A DNA stretch of 6,622 nt from an uncultured Eubacteriales bacterium (GCA_900548615.1 URKW01000103.1:1-6622); one strand, 5' to 3'. Shown: positions 1 to 6,152, counted from the first letter of the stretch. Numbers and translations: made by a program. The notes: generated by a model from the sequence alone, not told the origin.

Positions 1-7
1 TTCCTCT

Positions 8-36
8 ATTATAGCAGAAACAGGGGCGTTTGGGTA
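8..36 (-). promoter_or_regulatory. Possible extended -10 promoter reading out of the left edge
   Basis: On the minus strand there is a perfect TATAAT (8-13) preceded by TGC, which makes the extended -10 motif TGnTATAAT. At 17 bases upstream (31-36) the -35 hexamer is TACCCA, which is poor, but extended -10 promoters need little -35 contact. It would drive a leftward gene lying outside the window, so the target cannot be named. Confidence 0.45.
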
Positions 37-52
37 GTTTTTTGACAGGCTG

Positions 53-87
53 AAAGGACGCTGTTCCATCGGAACAGCGTCCTTTTT
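53..87. terminator. Strong hairpin terminator after the M29 aminopeptidase gene
   Basis: A perfect 12-bp GC-rich stem (56-67 with 71-82) has a 3-base loop, and flanking AAA/TTT extends it to 15 bp. It lies 23 bases past the stop of the leftward aminopeptidase gene, so it most likely ends that transcript. The longer T-run (83-87) is on the plus strand; on the minus strand only TTT follows. It may therefore work in both directions, or mainly on any rightward transcript entering the window. Confidence 0.7.
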
Positions 88-110
88 ATCACTTCCTTTT
101 TGCTAGTCAC

Positions 111-1334
111 TTAAAACGCCCAGTTGCCGCTGCGGAAGATTGGAACGGTCTTTCCATCGGCGCACACAGCGTCAATGTTCATATCTCGAGAGCCGATCAT
201 GAAATCCTCGTGGATCATGGAGTCGTTGACACCCAGCGCACGGCACTCGGCCAGCGTCTTTTCGTGGAAATTCTCAATGGTGTCGGCAAAGCCCATGCCC
301 AGCGCCAGATGGCAGGCAGCATTCTCGTCAAACAGGGTGTTGTAGAACAGGATGCCGGACTTGCGGATGGGGGAATCGTAGGGCACCAGCGCGCACTCGC
401 CCAGATAGGCGCTGCCCTCGTCCATGGTGATAAGCTTGGTCAGTAGCTCGTTATTCACGTCGGCGTGCCACTCCACTGCCTTGCCCTCGTGGAATTTGAT
501 CCAGAACTTGTCGATCAGCTGGCCCTGATAGCTGAGAGGCTTGGTGGCGAAGACGATACCCTCCGCCTGACCCCGTTTAGGGGAGATGAAGCATTCCTCG
601 CTGGGGATGTTGGGATTAAAGACGATGCCCTGCAGGCTCTTTTCGCTGCCGCCGCAGAAGCGTCCCTCCGGGATCATGCCCACGGTGAAATCGGTGCCGG
701 TGGCGCTGGTGTAGTGGAGCTTCTCGATATGCAGGCTGTTGAGGTAGGCGCAGCGGTCGTGGAGATCCTTATTGTGAGTCTCCCACGCGGCGATGGGATC
801 GTCGTCCACCCGCGAGGTGGCCAGAATGTTCTCCCACAGCTTCTCCACCGCGGCGGCAGGCCGTAGCTCCGGGAACAGCTTTTTGGCCCACGCCTTGCCG
901 GGGACGGCGGCGATGCACCACTGGTACTTGTTCTCGATGGCGTCCCGGTAGGGCTTGGCGATGGGATAGCGCTTCTGCTGTGCCTTGGCCATCTTCTCTT
1001 GATTGATGCCCTTCAGGCCGTCGGGATCTTCACTGATGAGGTAGATGCGGCAGGGGATGGTATCCACATAGTGCTGCCAGCGGGCCTCCTCGTAGTTCTC
1101 CACCTTGCCCAGAGTGGTCAGGGTGCGATAGCGGTAGTGGATCTTCTGCAGGGGCTGGTAATTCCAGTCCACCACCACCTTTTTGGCCTTGCACTTATAG
1201 CACTCCTCCACCAGCATCTGCACGAACTCCGGCTGATCCAGATCCGCCTCGATAAAGACCTCCTGCCCCGGCCGGATGTTGACGCCGGCACGGGCAATGA
1301 GACGGGCATAGCTGCGCAATACGGTTTTTTTCAT
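111..1334 (-). CDS. M29-family metallo-aminopeptidase (AmpS/AmpT/PepS-like)
   Basis: This 407-residue protein has the usual length and layout of the M29 (thermophilic aminopeptidase) family: cytosolic dimetal enzymes that remove N-terminal residues from peptides and serve in peptide recycling. The N-terminal half contains the family-like stretch RPGQEVFIEA (21-30). The C-terminal half carries the family's metal-ligand blocks: NIPSEECF (E247), LGECALV (E313), CHLALG (H342) and HEDFMIG (H375, D377). These align by spacing with Glu250, Glu316, His345, His376 and Asp378 of Thermus AmpT, as I recall them. The residue matching AmpT Tyr352 appears to be Phe349. There is no signal peptide or membrane segment. 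The ATG at 1334 is supported by AAGGAG nine bases upstream. The gene has its own sigma-A-type promoter and a downstream hairpin, and lies 85 bases after the peptidoglycan-binding gene in the same direction. The exact substrate preference cannot be read from the sequence. Confidence 0.93.
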   Translation of the reverse strand: MKKTVLRSYARLIARAGVNIRPGQEVFIEADLDQPEFVQMLVEECYKCKAKKVVVDWNYQPLQKIHYRYRTLTTLGKVENYEEARWQHYVDTIPCRIYLISEDPDGLKGINQEKMAKAQQKRYPIAKPYRDAIENKYQWCIAAVPGKAWAKKLFPELRPAAAVEKLWENILATSRVDDDPIAAWETHNKDLHDRCAYLNSLHIEKLHYTSATGTDFTVGMIPEGRFCGGSEKSLQGIVFNPNIPSEECFISPKRGQAEGIVFATKPLSYQGQLIDKFWIKFHEGKAVEWHADVNNELLTKLITMDEGSAYLGECALVPYDSPIRKSGILFYNTLFDENAACHLALGMGFADTIENFHEKTLAECRALGVNDSMIHEDFMIGSRDMNIDAVCADGKTVPIFRSGNWAF

Positions 1335-1372
1335 AGGTAATCGCTCCTTTTTGAGAATGTTTTATCAGTGGT

Positions 1373-1401
1373 AGTATAACACCGCAGGCGCCATTTGAAA
1401 A
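1373..1401 (-). promoter_or_regulatory. Sigma-A-type promoter of the M29 aminopeptidase gene
   Basis: On the minus strand, TTTTCA (1396-1401, 4 of 6 matches) is followed after 17 bases by TATACT (1373-1378, 5 of 6). Transcription would start near 1366, giving a leader of about 30 bases before the AAGGAG ribosome site and the ATG at 1334. The spacing is ideal and the site is in the intergenic gap, so it is a reasonable call. Confidence 0.6.
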
Positions 1402-1419
1402 GCGGCGGCGGGAATTTTT

Positions 1420-2763
1420 TCACAAGCCCGACGCCAGCTCTGCCACGCGGGTCCACAGCACCGGCCCCACCGCGCCGCTCTGGTCGATGCCCTGCTGCCG
1501 CTGGAGGGCCAGCACCGCTCGCTGGGTGGCCGGGCCGAACACGCCGTCCACCTCCACCGTGGGGATGGCCGGATCCTGCGCGGCGATTTTGCGGATGTTT
1601 TCCTGTAACTGCCGGACGGCCCGCCCCTCGTCCCCCAGCACCAGAAAGCGACCGGGGTACACCTGCTCGATGTAGTTCTGATAGTCCTGGGGCAGATCAC
1701 GCAGCAGCTGGTCGTAGACATTCAGCAGCCGGTTCCAGGTATCCCGCCCCACGATACCATCCACGGGAAGACCGTAATTGCTCTGGAAGGTGTACACCGC
1801 GTCACGGGTATCGTCGTCGAATACGCCGGTCAGAGCCACCGGCGGCTGCTCCGGCAGAAAGTAGCCCAGAAACGCCAGATAGTACTGCACGGTGCTGACA
1901 GTCACCCCCTCGTCGCCATACCGCAGCACCTCCGGAAAGGTGGGCTGTACCTCCGTCAGGGTCAGGCCCTCGCTGGCCAGCTCGCTGAGCTGCTTCACCC
2001 CTGTCCAGACCTCCTTGATCTTGTACCATGTGGCCTTACCCACGATGCCGTCGGTATCCAGATTGAACACCCGCTGAAACTCCCGCACCGCGTCCTCGGT
2101 ATTGCGGTCATAGGCGTTGGACACCGGGGAGATGACAGGGATGCCGGGGTAGTTCTCATGGATGCGGTTCAACTGCTGCTGAATGGTGCGGACGCTCTGG
2201 CCGTAGGAGCCCCGTTCCAGCGGTCGGCCGGGGTAGGAGGGGATATTGTCGGCCACCGGGGCGTCAAAGACGATGTTGATATCGTCTCCATAGTAGTACT
2301 GCAAGATCTCATAGGGGATGTACCCCGCCTCTGCCAGATCCACGCTGCCCCACTGGCTCAAGCCGTTGCACCGGGTACGCACCCCATCGCAGAAGGCGGC
2401 GAACAGCGGCTCAATATTCCCCTGCCGCACGATGTAGTTGTTGAAGATATCGTCCACGATCTGGCTGATATTCTCAAACACATTGCCGCCGGACACGTAG
2501 GCCTGATCCCGCTGGGTGGTGCTGGTGATATCGAAGTCATAGCCACGGCTGCGGTAAAACTCTGTGTACACCCGGTTCAGGGCAAAGGAGATCTGGGCCA
2601 TGATATTGGCCCGCAGCGCCGCCTCCGGCCAGGTGGGGTACAGCTCGTGGGAGGCCACGTTCTTGATGTAGCTGGTAAAGGGAACGGTCACATTGGGGGC
2701 GCTGCTGTCGGGCAGGCCCAGATGAACGGTGATGAAGGTGGGAACGACCGGATAGGTGGGCAT
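1420..2763 (-). CDS. SpoIID-like domain protein with three peptidoglycan-binding domains
   Basis: The 447-residue product has two parts. Residues 25-165 resemble SpoIID/LytB, the lytic transglycosylase that cuts glycan strands during engulfment. YIKNVASHELYPTWP is followed by an ALRANIMAQ helix and DQAYV, and the end block NGLSQWGSVDLAEAG...YEILQYYYG matches the SpoIID end motif (GMSQ.GA..mA..G.sy.eIL..YY). E40 is at the position of the SpoIID catalytic glutamate. Three PG_binding_1 domains follow at about 184-250, 279-346 and 375-442, each ending in (T/V)DG(I/V)(V/F)G with a downstream Trp or equivalent. C125 and C132 flank the loop where the clostridial SpoIID binds zinc. No signal peptide or anchor is visible, so the protein is probably not Sec-exported and may act in or around the forespore or spore coat; this is inference. 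The start at 2763 is fixed by GGAGG directly after the upstream gene's TAA. Enzymatic activity is unproven, since the domain may only bind glycan. Confidence 0.85.
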   Translation of the reverse strand: MPTYPVVPTFITVHLGLPDSSAPNVTVPFTSYIKNVASHELYPTWPEAALRANIMAQISFALNRVYTEFYRSRGYDFDITSTTQRDQAYVSGGNVFENISQIVDDIFNNYIVRQGNIEPLFAAFCDGVRTRCNGLSQWGSVDLAEAGYIPYEILQYYYGDDINIVFDAPVADNIPSYPGRPLERGSYGQSVRTIQQQLNRIHENYPGIPVISPVSNAYDRNTEDAVREFQRVFNLDTDGIVGKATWYKIKEVWTGVKQLSELASEGLTLTEVQPTFPEVLRYGDEGVTVSTVQYYLAFLGYFLPEQPPVALTGVFDDDTRDAVYTFQSNYGLPVDGIVGRDTWNRLLNVYDQLLRDLPQDYQNYIEQVYPGRFLVLGDEGRAVRQLQENIRKIAAQDPAIPTVEVDGVFGPATQRAVLALQRQQGIDQSGAVGPVLWTRVAELASGL

Positions 2764-2771
2764 GGCTCTCC

Positions 2772-2779
2772 CCTCCTTA
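2772..2779 (-). promoter_or_regulatory. Stop codon abutting ribosome site: translational coupling of the pair
   Basis: On the minus strand, the TAA of the 128-residue gene (2777-2779) is followed directly by GGAGG (2772-2776), and the next ATG (2761-2763) begins after eight more bases. Ribosomes ending the first gene sit on the second gene's ribosome site, so the two proteins are probably made in a fixed ratio from one mRNA. Confidence 0.75.
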
Positions 2780-3163
2780 CTTTGTGGCCGGGGTCAGCAC
2801 CACCGGCAGAATGGTTTTTGTGCCGATAAACACCCCCACCGGCAGGTCGGTGACCGTCTCGTAGCTGGGATGGCTCACCGACACCACGTAATTGGCCATG
2901 CTCTCGGCAGCGGTGCTGGGGCTCTGGGACTCGTAAAAGGGCTTTGCTGGAAGGATGAAGCCGTCGGCGATACCGCTGCTGTCGGTGCGCCTGCGGTACA
3001 GGGGCACCCGTCCGCCGCCCAGCATCACCGCCACCTCCACCAGCGCCCGGTTCACCGGGAAGGCGCCCAGCGCCGTGGATACCTGCACCCGCAGCACGCC
3101 CCGCTCCGGATTGCCCTCCAGAAACGGCTGAAGCTGCTGTAAAGAAAAATCCTGCGTTGCCAT
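2777..3163 (-). CDS. Small beta-sandwich protein, carboxypeptidase-regulatory-like, partner of the SpoIID-like gene
   Basis: This 128-residue protein has no catalytic motif. Its pattern of alternating strands with GAFPV (33-37), a strand VEVAVML, TDSSG (60-64), LPA (71-73) and YVVSVSHPSYE (92-102) resembles the carboxypeptidase-regulatory-like / transthyretin-type Ig fold, where a small-residue-Pro turn and a TDxxG turn join beta strands. It lacks a signal peptide or membrane segment, so it is predicted cytosolic. The ATG at 3163 has a strong AGGAGG six bases upstream. It is the first gene of a tightly coupled pair with the SpoIID/peptidoglycan-binding gene and lies behind a candidate mother-cell promoter, suggesting a structural or adaptor role in spore envelope building. 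That role is inferred from context only; the fold call rests on motif pattern. Confidence 0.75.
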   Translation of the reverse strand: MATQDFSLQQLQPFLEGNPERGVLRVQVSTALGAFPVNRALVEVAVMLGGGRVPLYRRRTDSSGIADGFILPAKPFYESQSPSTAAESMANYVVSVSHPSYETVTDLPVGVFIGTKTILPVVLTPATK

Positions 3164-3179
3164 AAAAAACCTCCTGTGG

Positions 3180-3200
3180 GCGGCGGCCCGGAGCCGCCGC
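3180..3200 (-). other. GC-only hairpin just upstream of the ribosome site of the 128-residue gene
   Basis: GCGGCGGC (3180-3187) and GCCGCCGC (3193-3200) form a perfect 8-bp, all-GC stem with a 5-base loop. In the minus-strand mRNA it sits in the leader, about five bases before the AGGAGG site, and is not followed directly by a U-run. It could stabilise the mRNA or restrain ribosome entry. Function is not known. Confidence 0.5.
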
Positions 3201-3217
3201 GGAATGTGATATGGTAT

Positions 3218-3246
3218 ATTGTATGAAAATGGCTCATATAAGGTGA
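3218..3246 (-). promoter_or_regulatory. Candidate mother-cell sporulation promoter (sigma-K or sigma-E type)
   Basis: On the minus strand CATACAATA fits the sigma-K -10 consensus CATAnnnTA, and a CACC exactly 16 bases upstream fits the -35 mACm. The same bases give CATACAAT, the sigma-E -10 consensus, with TCACCTT (5 of 7 to KMATATT) 14 bases upstream. A sigma-A reading is also possible (TTCACC-18-TACAAT). Sigma-E and sigma-K share similar -10 boxes, so I do not choose between them. It precedes the coupled pair with the SpoIID-like domain, which fits mother-cell timing. The consensus is from Bacillus subtilis. Confidence 0.5.
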
Positions 3247-3253
3247 AAATCCC

Positions 3254-3282
3254 TTGACAAACGGCGGCAAAGTGGGTACAAT
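3254..3282 (+). promoter_or_regulatory. Sigma-A promoter of the T-box/leuS transcript
   Basis: TTGACA (3254-3259) is a perfect -35, and TACAAT (3277-3282, 5 of 6) follows after the ideal 17 bases. Transcription would begin near 3289, giving a leader of about 320 bases before the leuS ATG. The spacing and near-consensus hexamers make this a confident call. It is divergent from the mother-cell promoter, whose -35 ends eight bases to the left. Confidence 0.88.
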
Positions 3283-3514
3283 GTGAGCAATGTTTTGCAA
3301 AATGAAACAGAAGCGATGATGGGAAAAACGCGGAAGCATGCTTTACGCAAGAGAGCCGGCGGTCTGGTGCGAGCCGGTGGAAGCGCTCCGTGATACTGGC
3401 CCCGGAGCTTTCCGCCTGAACAGGGCGGAACGGCCGCGCCCCGTTACAGGCGACGCCCCTTTTACATTATAAAAAGAGGGGAACTGAGCGCCAGCCGGGC
3501 GACCGGCGGCGGAA

Positions 3515-3545
3515 TCAGGGTGGTAACACGTTTTCACGTCCCTGA
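3515..3545 (+). promoter_or_regulatory. T-box antiterminator helix
   Basis: TCAGGG (3515-3520) can pair with CCCTGA (3540-3545), and ACG (3528-3530) with CGT (3537-3539). This leaves the TGGT bulge free to pair with the tRNA acceptor end. The right-hand arm is also the left arm of the terminator (3538-3549), so the two structures exclude each other: the on and off states of the switch. Confidence 0.85.
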
Positions 3546-3575
3546 CTTCTTCGGAAGTCAGGGACTTTATATTTT
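3538..3575 (+). terminator. T-box leader terminator with UUCG tetraloop
   Basis: A perfect 12-bp stem (3538-3549 with 3554-3565) is closed by a C(UUCG)G tetraloop, a very stable loop, and is followed by TTTATATTTT (3566-3575). It ends the transcript before leuS when tRNA-Leu is charged. The interrupted T-run may leave some readthrough even in the off state. Confidence 0.93.
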
Positions 3576-3595
3576 GCCATAACAAATTCGGATAT

Positions 3596-3601
3596 AAGGA
3601 G
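3596..3601 (+). promoter_or_regulatory. Ribosome binding site of leuS
   Basis: AAGGAG (3596-3601) is eight bases before the ATG at 3610, which fixes the start and leaves the N-terminus MNYDFAAIEKKWQ as in other LeuRS proteins. Confidence 0.85.
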
Positions 3602-3609
3602 AAGCAACC

Positions 3610-6036
3610 ATGAATTACGATTTTGCGGCCATTGAAAAGAAATGGCAAGCCAATTGGGAAAAGACCAAGCCCTATGCCGCCGTCACCGGCGACAAGCGCC
3701 CCAAGTTCTACGGTCTGATCGAGTTCCCCTATCCCTCCGGTCAGGGTCTGCACGTGGGTCATCCCCGTCCCTTTACGGCCATGGATATTGTCACCCGTAA
3801 AAAGAGAATGGAGGGCTATAACGTCCTGTTCCCCATCGGCTTTGACGCGTTCGGTCTGCCCACGGAGAACTACGCCATCAAGAACCATATCCACCCCGCT
3901 GTCATCACCAAGAATAACATCGCTAACTTCACCAGCCAGCTGAAGATGCTGGGTTATGGCTTTGACTGGGATCGCTGCGTGGACACCACTGACCCCAACT
4001 ACTACAAGTGGACCCAGTGGATCTTCCTGCAGATGTTCAAGCACGGTCTGGCCTATAAGACCACCATGCCCGTCAACTGGTGCACCAGCTGCAAGTGCGT
4101 GCTGGCCAACGAGGAAGTGGTCAACGGCGTGTGCGAGCGCTGCGGCAGCGAGGTCATCCGCAAGGAAAAGAGCCAGTGGATGCTGAAGATCACTGCCTAT
4201 GCCCAGCGGCTCATCGACGATCTGGACGACGTGGACTATATCGAGCGCGTGAAGATCCAGCAGCGCAACTGGATCGGCCGCTCCACCGGTGCCGAGGTCA
4301 CTTTCAAGACCAACGTGGGCACCGACGTCACCGTGTACACCACCCGTGCCGACACTCTGTTCGGCACCACCTATATGGTCATTTCTCCCGAGCATCCTCT
4401 GCTGAAGGAGTGGCAGCCCCTCATCAAGAACTGGGACGAGGTGGCCACCTATCAGGAGGAAGCCGCTCACAAGTCCGACTTTGAGCGCGGCGAGCTGAAC
4501 AAGGACAAGACCGGCGTCCGGCTGGATGGTATCGAGGTCATGAACCCCGTCACCCACCAGGCGCTGCCCATGTTCGTCTCCGATTACGTGCTGATGGGCT
4601 ACGGCACCGGCATCGTCATGGGCGTGCCAGGCCACGACCAGCGCGACTGGGAGTTCGCCAAGAAGTTCGGCCTGCCCATCATCGAGGTGGTCTCCGGCGG
4701 CGACGTCACCAAGGAGGCTTTCGTGGCCAAGGATGACAGCGCCATCATGGTAAACTCCGGTTTCTTGAACGGCATGACCGTGAAGGAGGCCATCCCCGCC
4801 ATGAAGAAGTACGTGGTGGAGCAGGGCTTCGGCAAGGAGAAGGTCAACTACAAGCTGCGTGACTGGGTGTTCTCCCGCCAGCGCTACTGGGGCGAGCCTA
4901 TCCCTCTGGTGAACTGCGAAAAGTGCGGCTGGGTGGCGCTGCCTGAGGATCAGCTGCCGCTGGTGCTGCCTCAGGTGGAGAGCTACGAGCCCACCGACGA
5001 CGGTGAAAGTCCCCTCAGCAAGATGACCGACTGGGTCAACACCACCTGCCCTTGCTGCGGCGGCCCCGCCAAGCGGGAAACCGACACCATGCCCCAGTGG
5101 GCCGGCTCCAGCTGGTACTTCCTGCGGTATATGGATCCCCACAACGACAAGGCGCTGGCCAGCAAGGAAGCGCTGGACTACTGGTCTCCCGTGGACTGGT
5201 ACAACGGCGGCATGGAGCATACCACGCTGCACCTGCTGTACTCCCGCTTCTGGCATAAGTTCCTGTACGATATCGGCGTGGTGCCCACCAAGGAGCCCTA
5301 CGCCAAGCGCACCAGCCACGGCATGATCCTGGGCGAAGGCGGCGAAAAAATGTCCAAGTCCCGCGGCAACGTGGTGAACCCCAACGACATAGTGGCCCAG
5401 TACGGCGCCGACACCATGCGCCTGCACATCATGTTCATCGGCGACTTCGAGAAGGCCGTCAGTTGGAGCAACGAGGCCGTCAAGGGCTCCAAGCGCTTCC
5501 TGGATCGCTGCTTCAACCTGCAGGATATCGCTACCGGCGAGGAGGCGATCTCCGCCAAGAATGAATCCATCGTCCACAAGACCATCAAGAAGGTCTCTCA
5601 GGACATTGACGAGCTGAAGATGAACACCGCCATCGCCGCCATGATGACCATGGTCAACGAGTTCTACGCCAACGGCTGCTCCAAGGGCGACATGGAAATG
5701 CTCTGCCTGCTGTTGAGCCCCTTTGCCCCTCACATGGTAGAGGAAATGTGGGAGAACATGGGCTTTGCCGCCAAGTACGGCAAGATGGCCATGCAGATGG
5801 ATTGGCCTGCCCACGACGAGGCCAAGACCGTGGACAGCCACGTGGAGATGGCCGTGCAGGTCAACGGCAAGCTGAAGGGCACCGTCACCGTTCCCATGGA
5901 CAGCGACGAGGCCGCTGTGCTGGAGGCTGTCAAGTCCGTGGAGAAGGTGCAGAAGGCCACCGAGGGTATGAGCGTGGTCAAGACCATTCTGGTAAAGAAC
6001 AAGCTCATCAACCTGATCGTGAAGCCCGCCAAGTAA
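3610..6036 (+). CDS. leuS: Leucine-tRNA ligase (leucyl-tRNA synthetase)
   Basis: This enzyme attaches leucine to tRNA-Leu using ATP in the cytosol. The 808-residue length is normal for bacterial LeuRS. The class I catalytic signatures are intact: HVGH (48-51) in PYPSGQGLHVGHP and KMSKS (580-584) in GEGGEKMSKSRGN. The inserted editing domain has the threonine-rich TTRADTLFGTTY (244-255) and GHDQRD (341-346), whose Asp holds the mischarged amino acid in the editing pocket. Likely zinc clusters are C158/C161 with C175/C178, and C436/C439 with C480/C482/C483. The tail from about 630 to 808 holds the anticodon-binding helices and the C-terminal VQVNGKLKGT region. The HPRPFTAMDI form after the HVGH motif resembles a clostridial subtype rather than the E. 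coli HPEGYTATD form. It is controlled by the leucine T-box upstream, starts behind AAGGAG, and ends at a strong terminator, so it forms a single-gene transcript. No broken or missing parts were seen. Confidence 0.99.
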   Translation: MNYDFAAIEKKWQANWEKTKPYAAVTGDKRPKFYGLIEFPYPSGQGLHVGHPRPFTAMDIVTRKKRMEGYNVLFPIGFDAFGLPTENYAIKNHIHPAVITKNNIANFTSQLKMLGYGFDWDRCVDTTDPNYYKWTQWIFLQMFKHGLAYKTTMPVNWCTSCKCVLANEEVVNGVCERCGSEVIRKEKSQWMLKITAYAQRLIDDLDDVDYIERVKIQQRNWIGRSTGAEVTFKTNVGTDVTVYTTRADTLFGTTYMVISPEHPLLKEWQPLIKNWDEVATYQEEAAHKSDFERGELNKDKTGVRLDGIEVMNPVTHQALPMFVSDYVLMGYGTGIVMGVPGHDQRDWEFAKKFGLPIIEVVSGGDVTKEAFVAKDDSAIMVNSGFLNGMTVKEAIPAMKKYVVEQGFGKEKVNYKLRDWVFSRQRYWGEPIPLVNCEKCGWVALPEDQLPLVLPQVESYEPTDDGESPLSKMTDWVNTTCPCCGGPAKRETDTMPQWAGSSWYFLRYMDPHNDKALASKEALDYWSPVDWYNGGMEHTTLHLLYSRFWHKFLYDIGVVPTKEPYAKRTSHGMILGEGGEKMSKSRGNVVNPNDIVAQYGADTMRLHIMFIGDFEKAVSWSNEAVKGSKRFLDRCFNLQDIATGEEAISAKNESIVHKTIKKVSQDIDELKMNTAIAAMMTMVNEFYANGCSKGDMEMLCLLLSPFAPHMVEEMWENMGFAAKYGKMAMQMDWPAHDEAKTVDSHVEMAVQVNGKLKGTVTVPMDSDEAAVLEAVKSVEKVQKATEGMSVVKTILVKNKLINLIVKPAK

Positions 6037-6043
6037 CACGGCA

Positions 6044-6080
6044 AAAAAGCGGGGCGATCCATAAGATCGTCCCGCTTTTT
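6044..6080 (+). terminator. leuS terminator
   Basis: A 16-bp stem (6044-6059 with 6065-6080, one G-T pair) has a 5-base loop, a GC core and A/T ends. The T-run of the right arm follows the GC core, and a second run of T (6085-6089) follows CGTG. It lies seven bases past the leuS stop. The symmetric A/T ends would let it act in both directions. Confidence 0.92.
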
Positions 6081-6112
6081 CGTGTTTTTGCGCAAAAAAT
6101 GTGAAAAGCATC

Positions 6113-6141
6113 TTGACAAGATATGCCCGAATCAGTATAAT
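6113..6141 (+). promoter_or_regulatory. Perfect consensus sigma-A promoter of rpsU
   Basis: TTGACA (6113-6118) and TATAAT (6136-6141) are both exact consensus hexamers with the ideal 17-base spacer. Transcription would start near 6148, leaving a leader of about 74 bases. Such a strong promoter fits a ribosomal protein gene. Confidence 0.95.
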
Positions 6142-6152
6142 ATCATTCGTTA

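Larger units (their letters stand above)
3290..3575 (+). ncRNA. T-box riboswitch (leucine-specific) controlling leuS
   Basis: The leader senses uncharged tRNA-Leu and prevents termination when leucylation is low. Stem I has GATGATGGG at its start, an AGAGAG purine motif (3350-3355), a distal stem CCGGC/GCCGG (3356-3360/3373-3377) and GGTCTGGTGCGA in the loop. The specifier loop lies between helices GGG/CCC (3321-3323/3400-3402) and CGGA/TCCG (3331-3334/3387-3390). It reads TGATA-CTG-G, so the specifier is CTG (3396-3398), a leucine codon matching leuS. Further stems include CCCCTTTT/AAGAGGGG (3456-3463/3474-3481) and GCCGG-GCGA-CCGGC (3494-3507). The conserved T-box AGGGTGGTAACACG lies at 3517-3530, with TGGT (3521-3524) pairing with tRNA 3' end ACCA. 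Discriminator A is the base expected in tRNA-Leu. Promoter and terminator are listed separately. Confidence 0.96.

Noticed and set aside
42..47. TTGACA on the plus strand as a -35 box
   Set aside because: No -10-like hexamer occurs at the right distance (the 17-base position reads TCCATC), and the site runs into the terminator hairpin.
465..1340. Plus-strand frames (465-866 and 999-1340) opposite the M29 gene
   Set aside because: Both lie antisense to an intact M29 gene, have no ribosome site I could see, and give compositions expected from reversed codon use.
2158..2829. A 223-codon plus-strand frame opposite the SpoIID-like gene
   Set aside because: Shadow of a well-supported gene. It contains Gly/Val/His-rich low-complexity sequence and no recognisable domain or promoter.
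3386..3388. CTC as the T-box specifier
   Set aside because: It is a Leu codon, but its T and second C pair in the upper Stem I helix (3387-3390). CTG at 3396-3398 sits unpaired in the loop and is followed by a purine, as specifiers usually are.
3343..6111. A 922-codon open frame on the minus strand covering leuS
   Set aside because: It is antisense to leuS, whose codon bias in GC-rich DNA leaves the opposite frame free of stops. The product is a low-complexity, His/Val/Leu/Gly-rich string with no family motif, and runs through the T-box and terminators.
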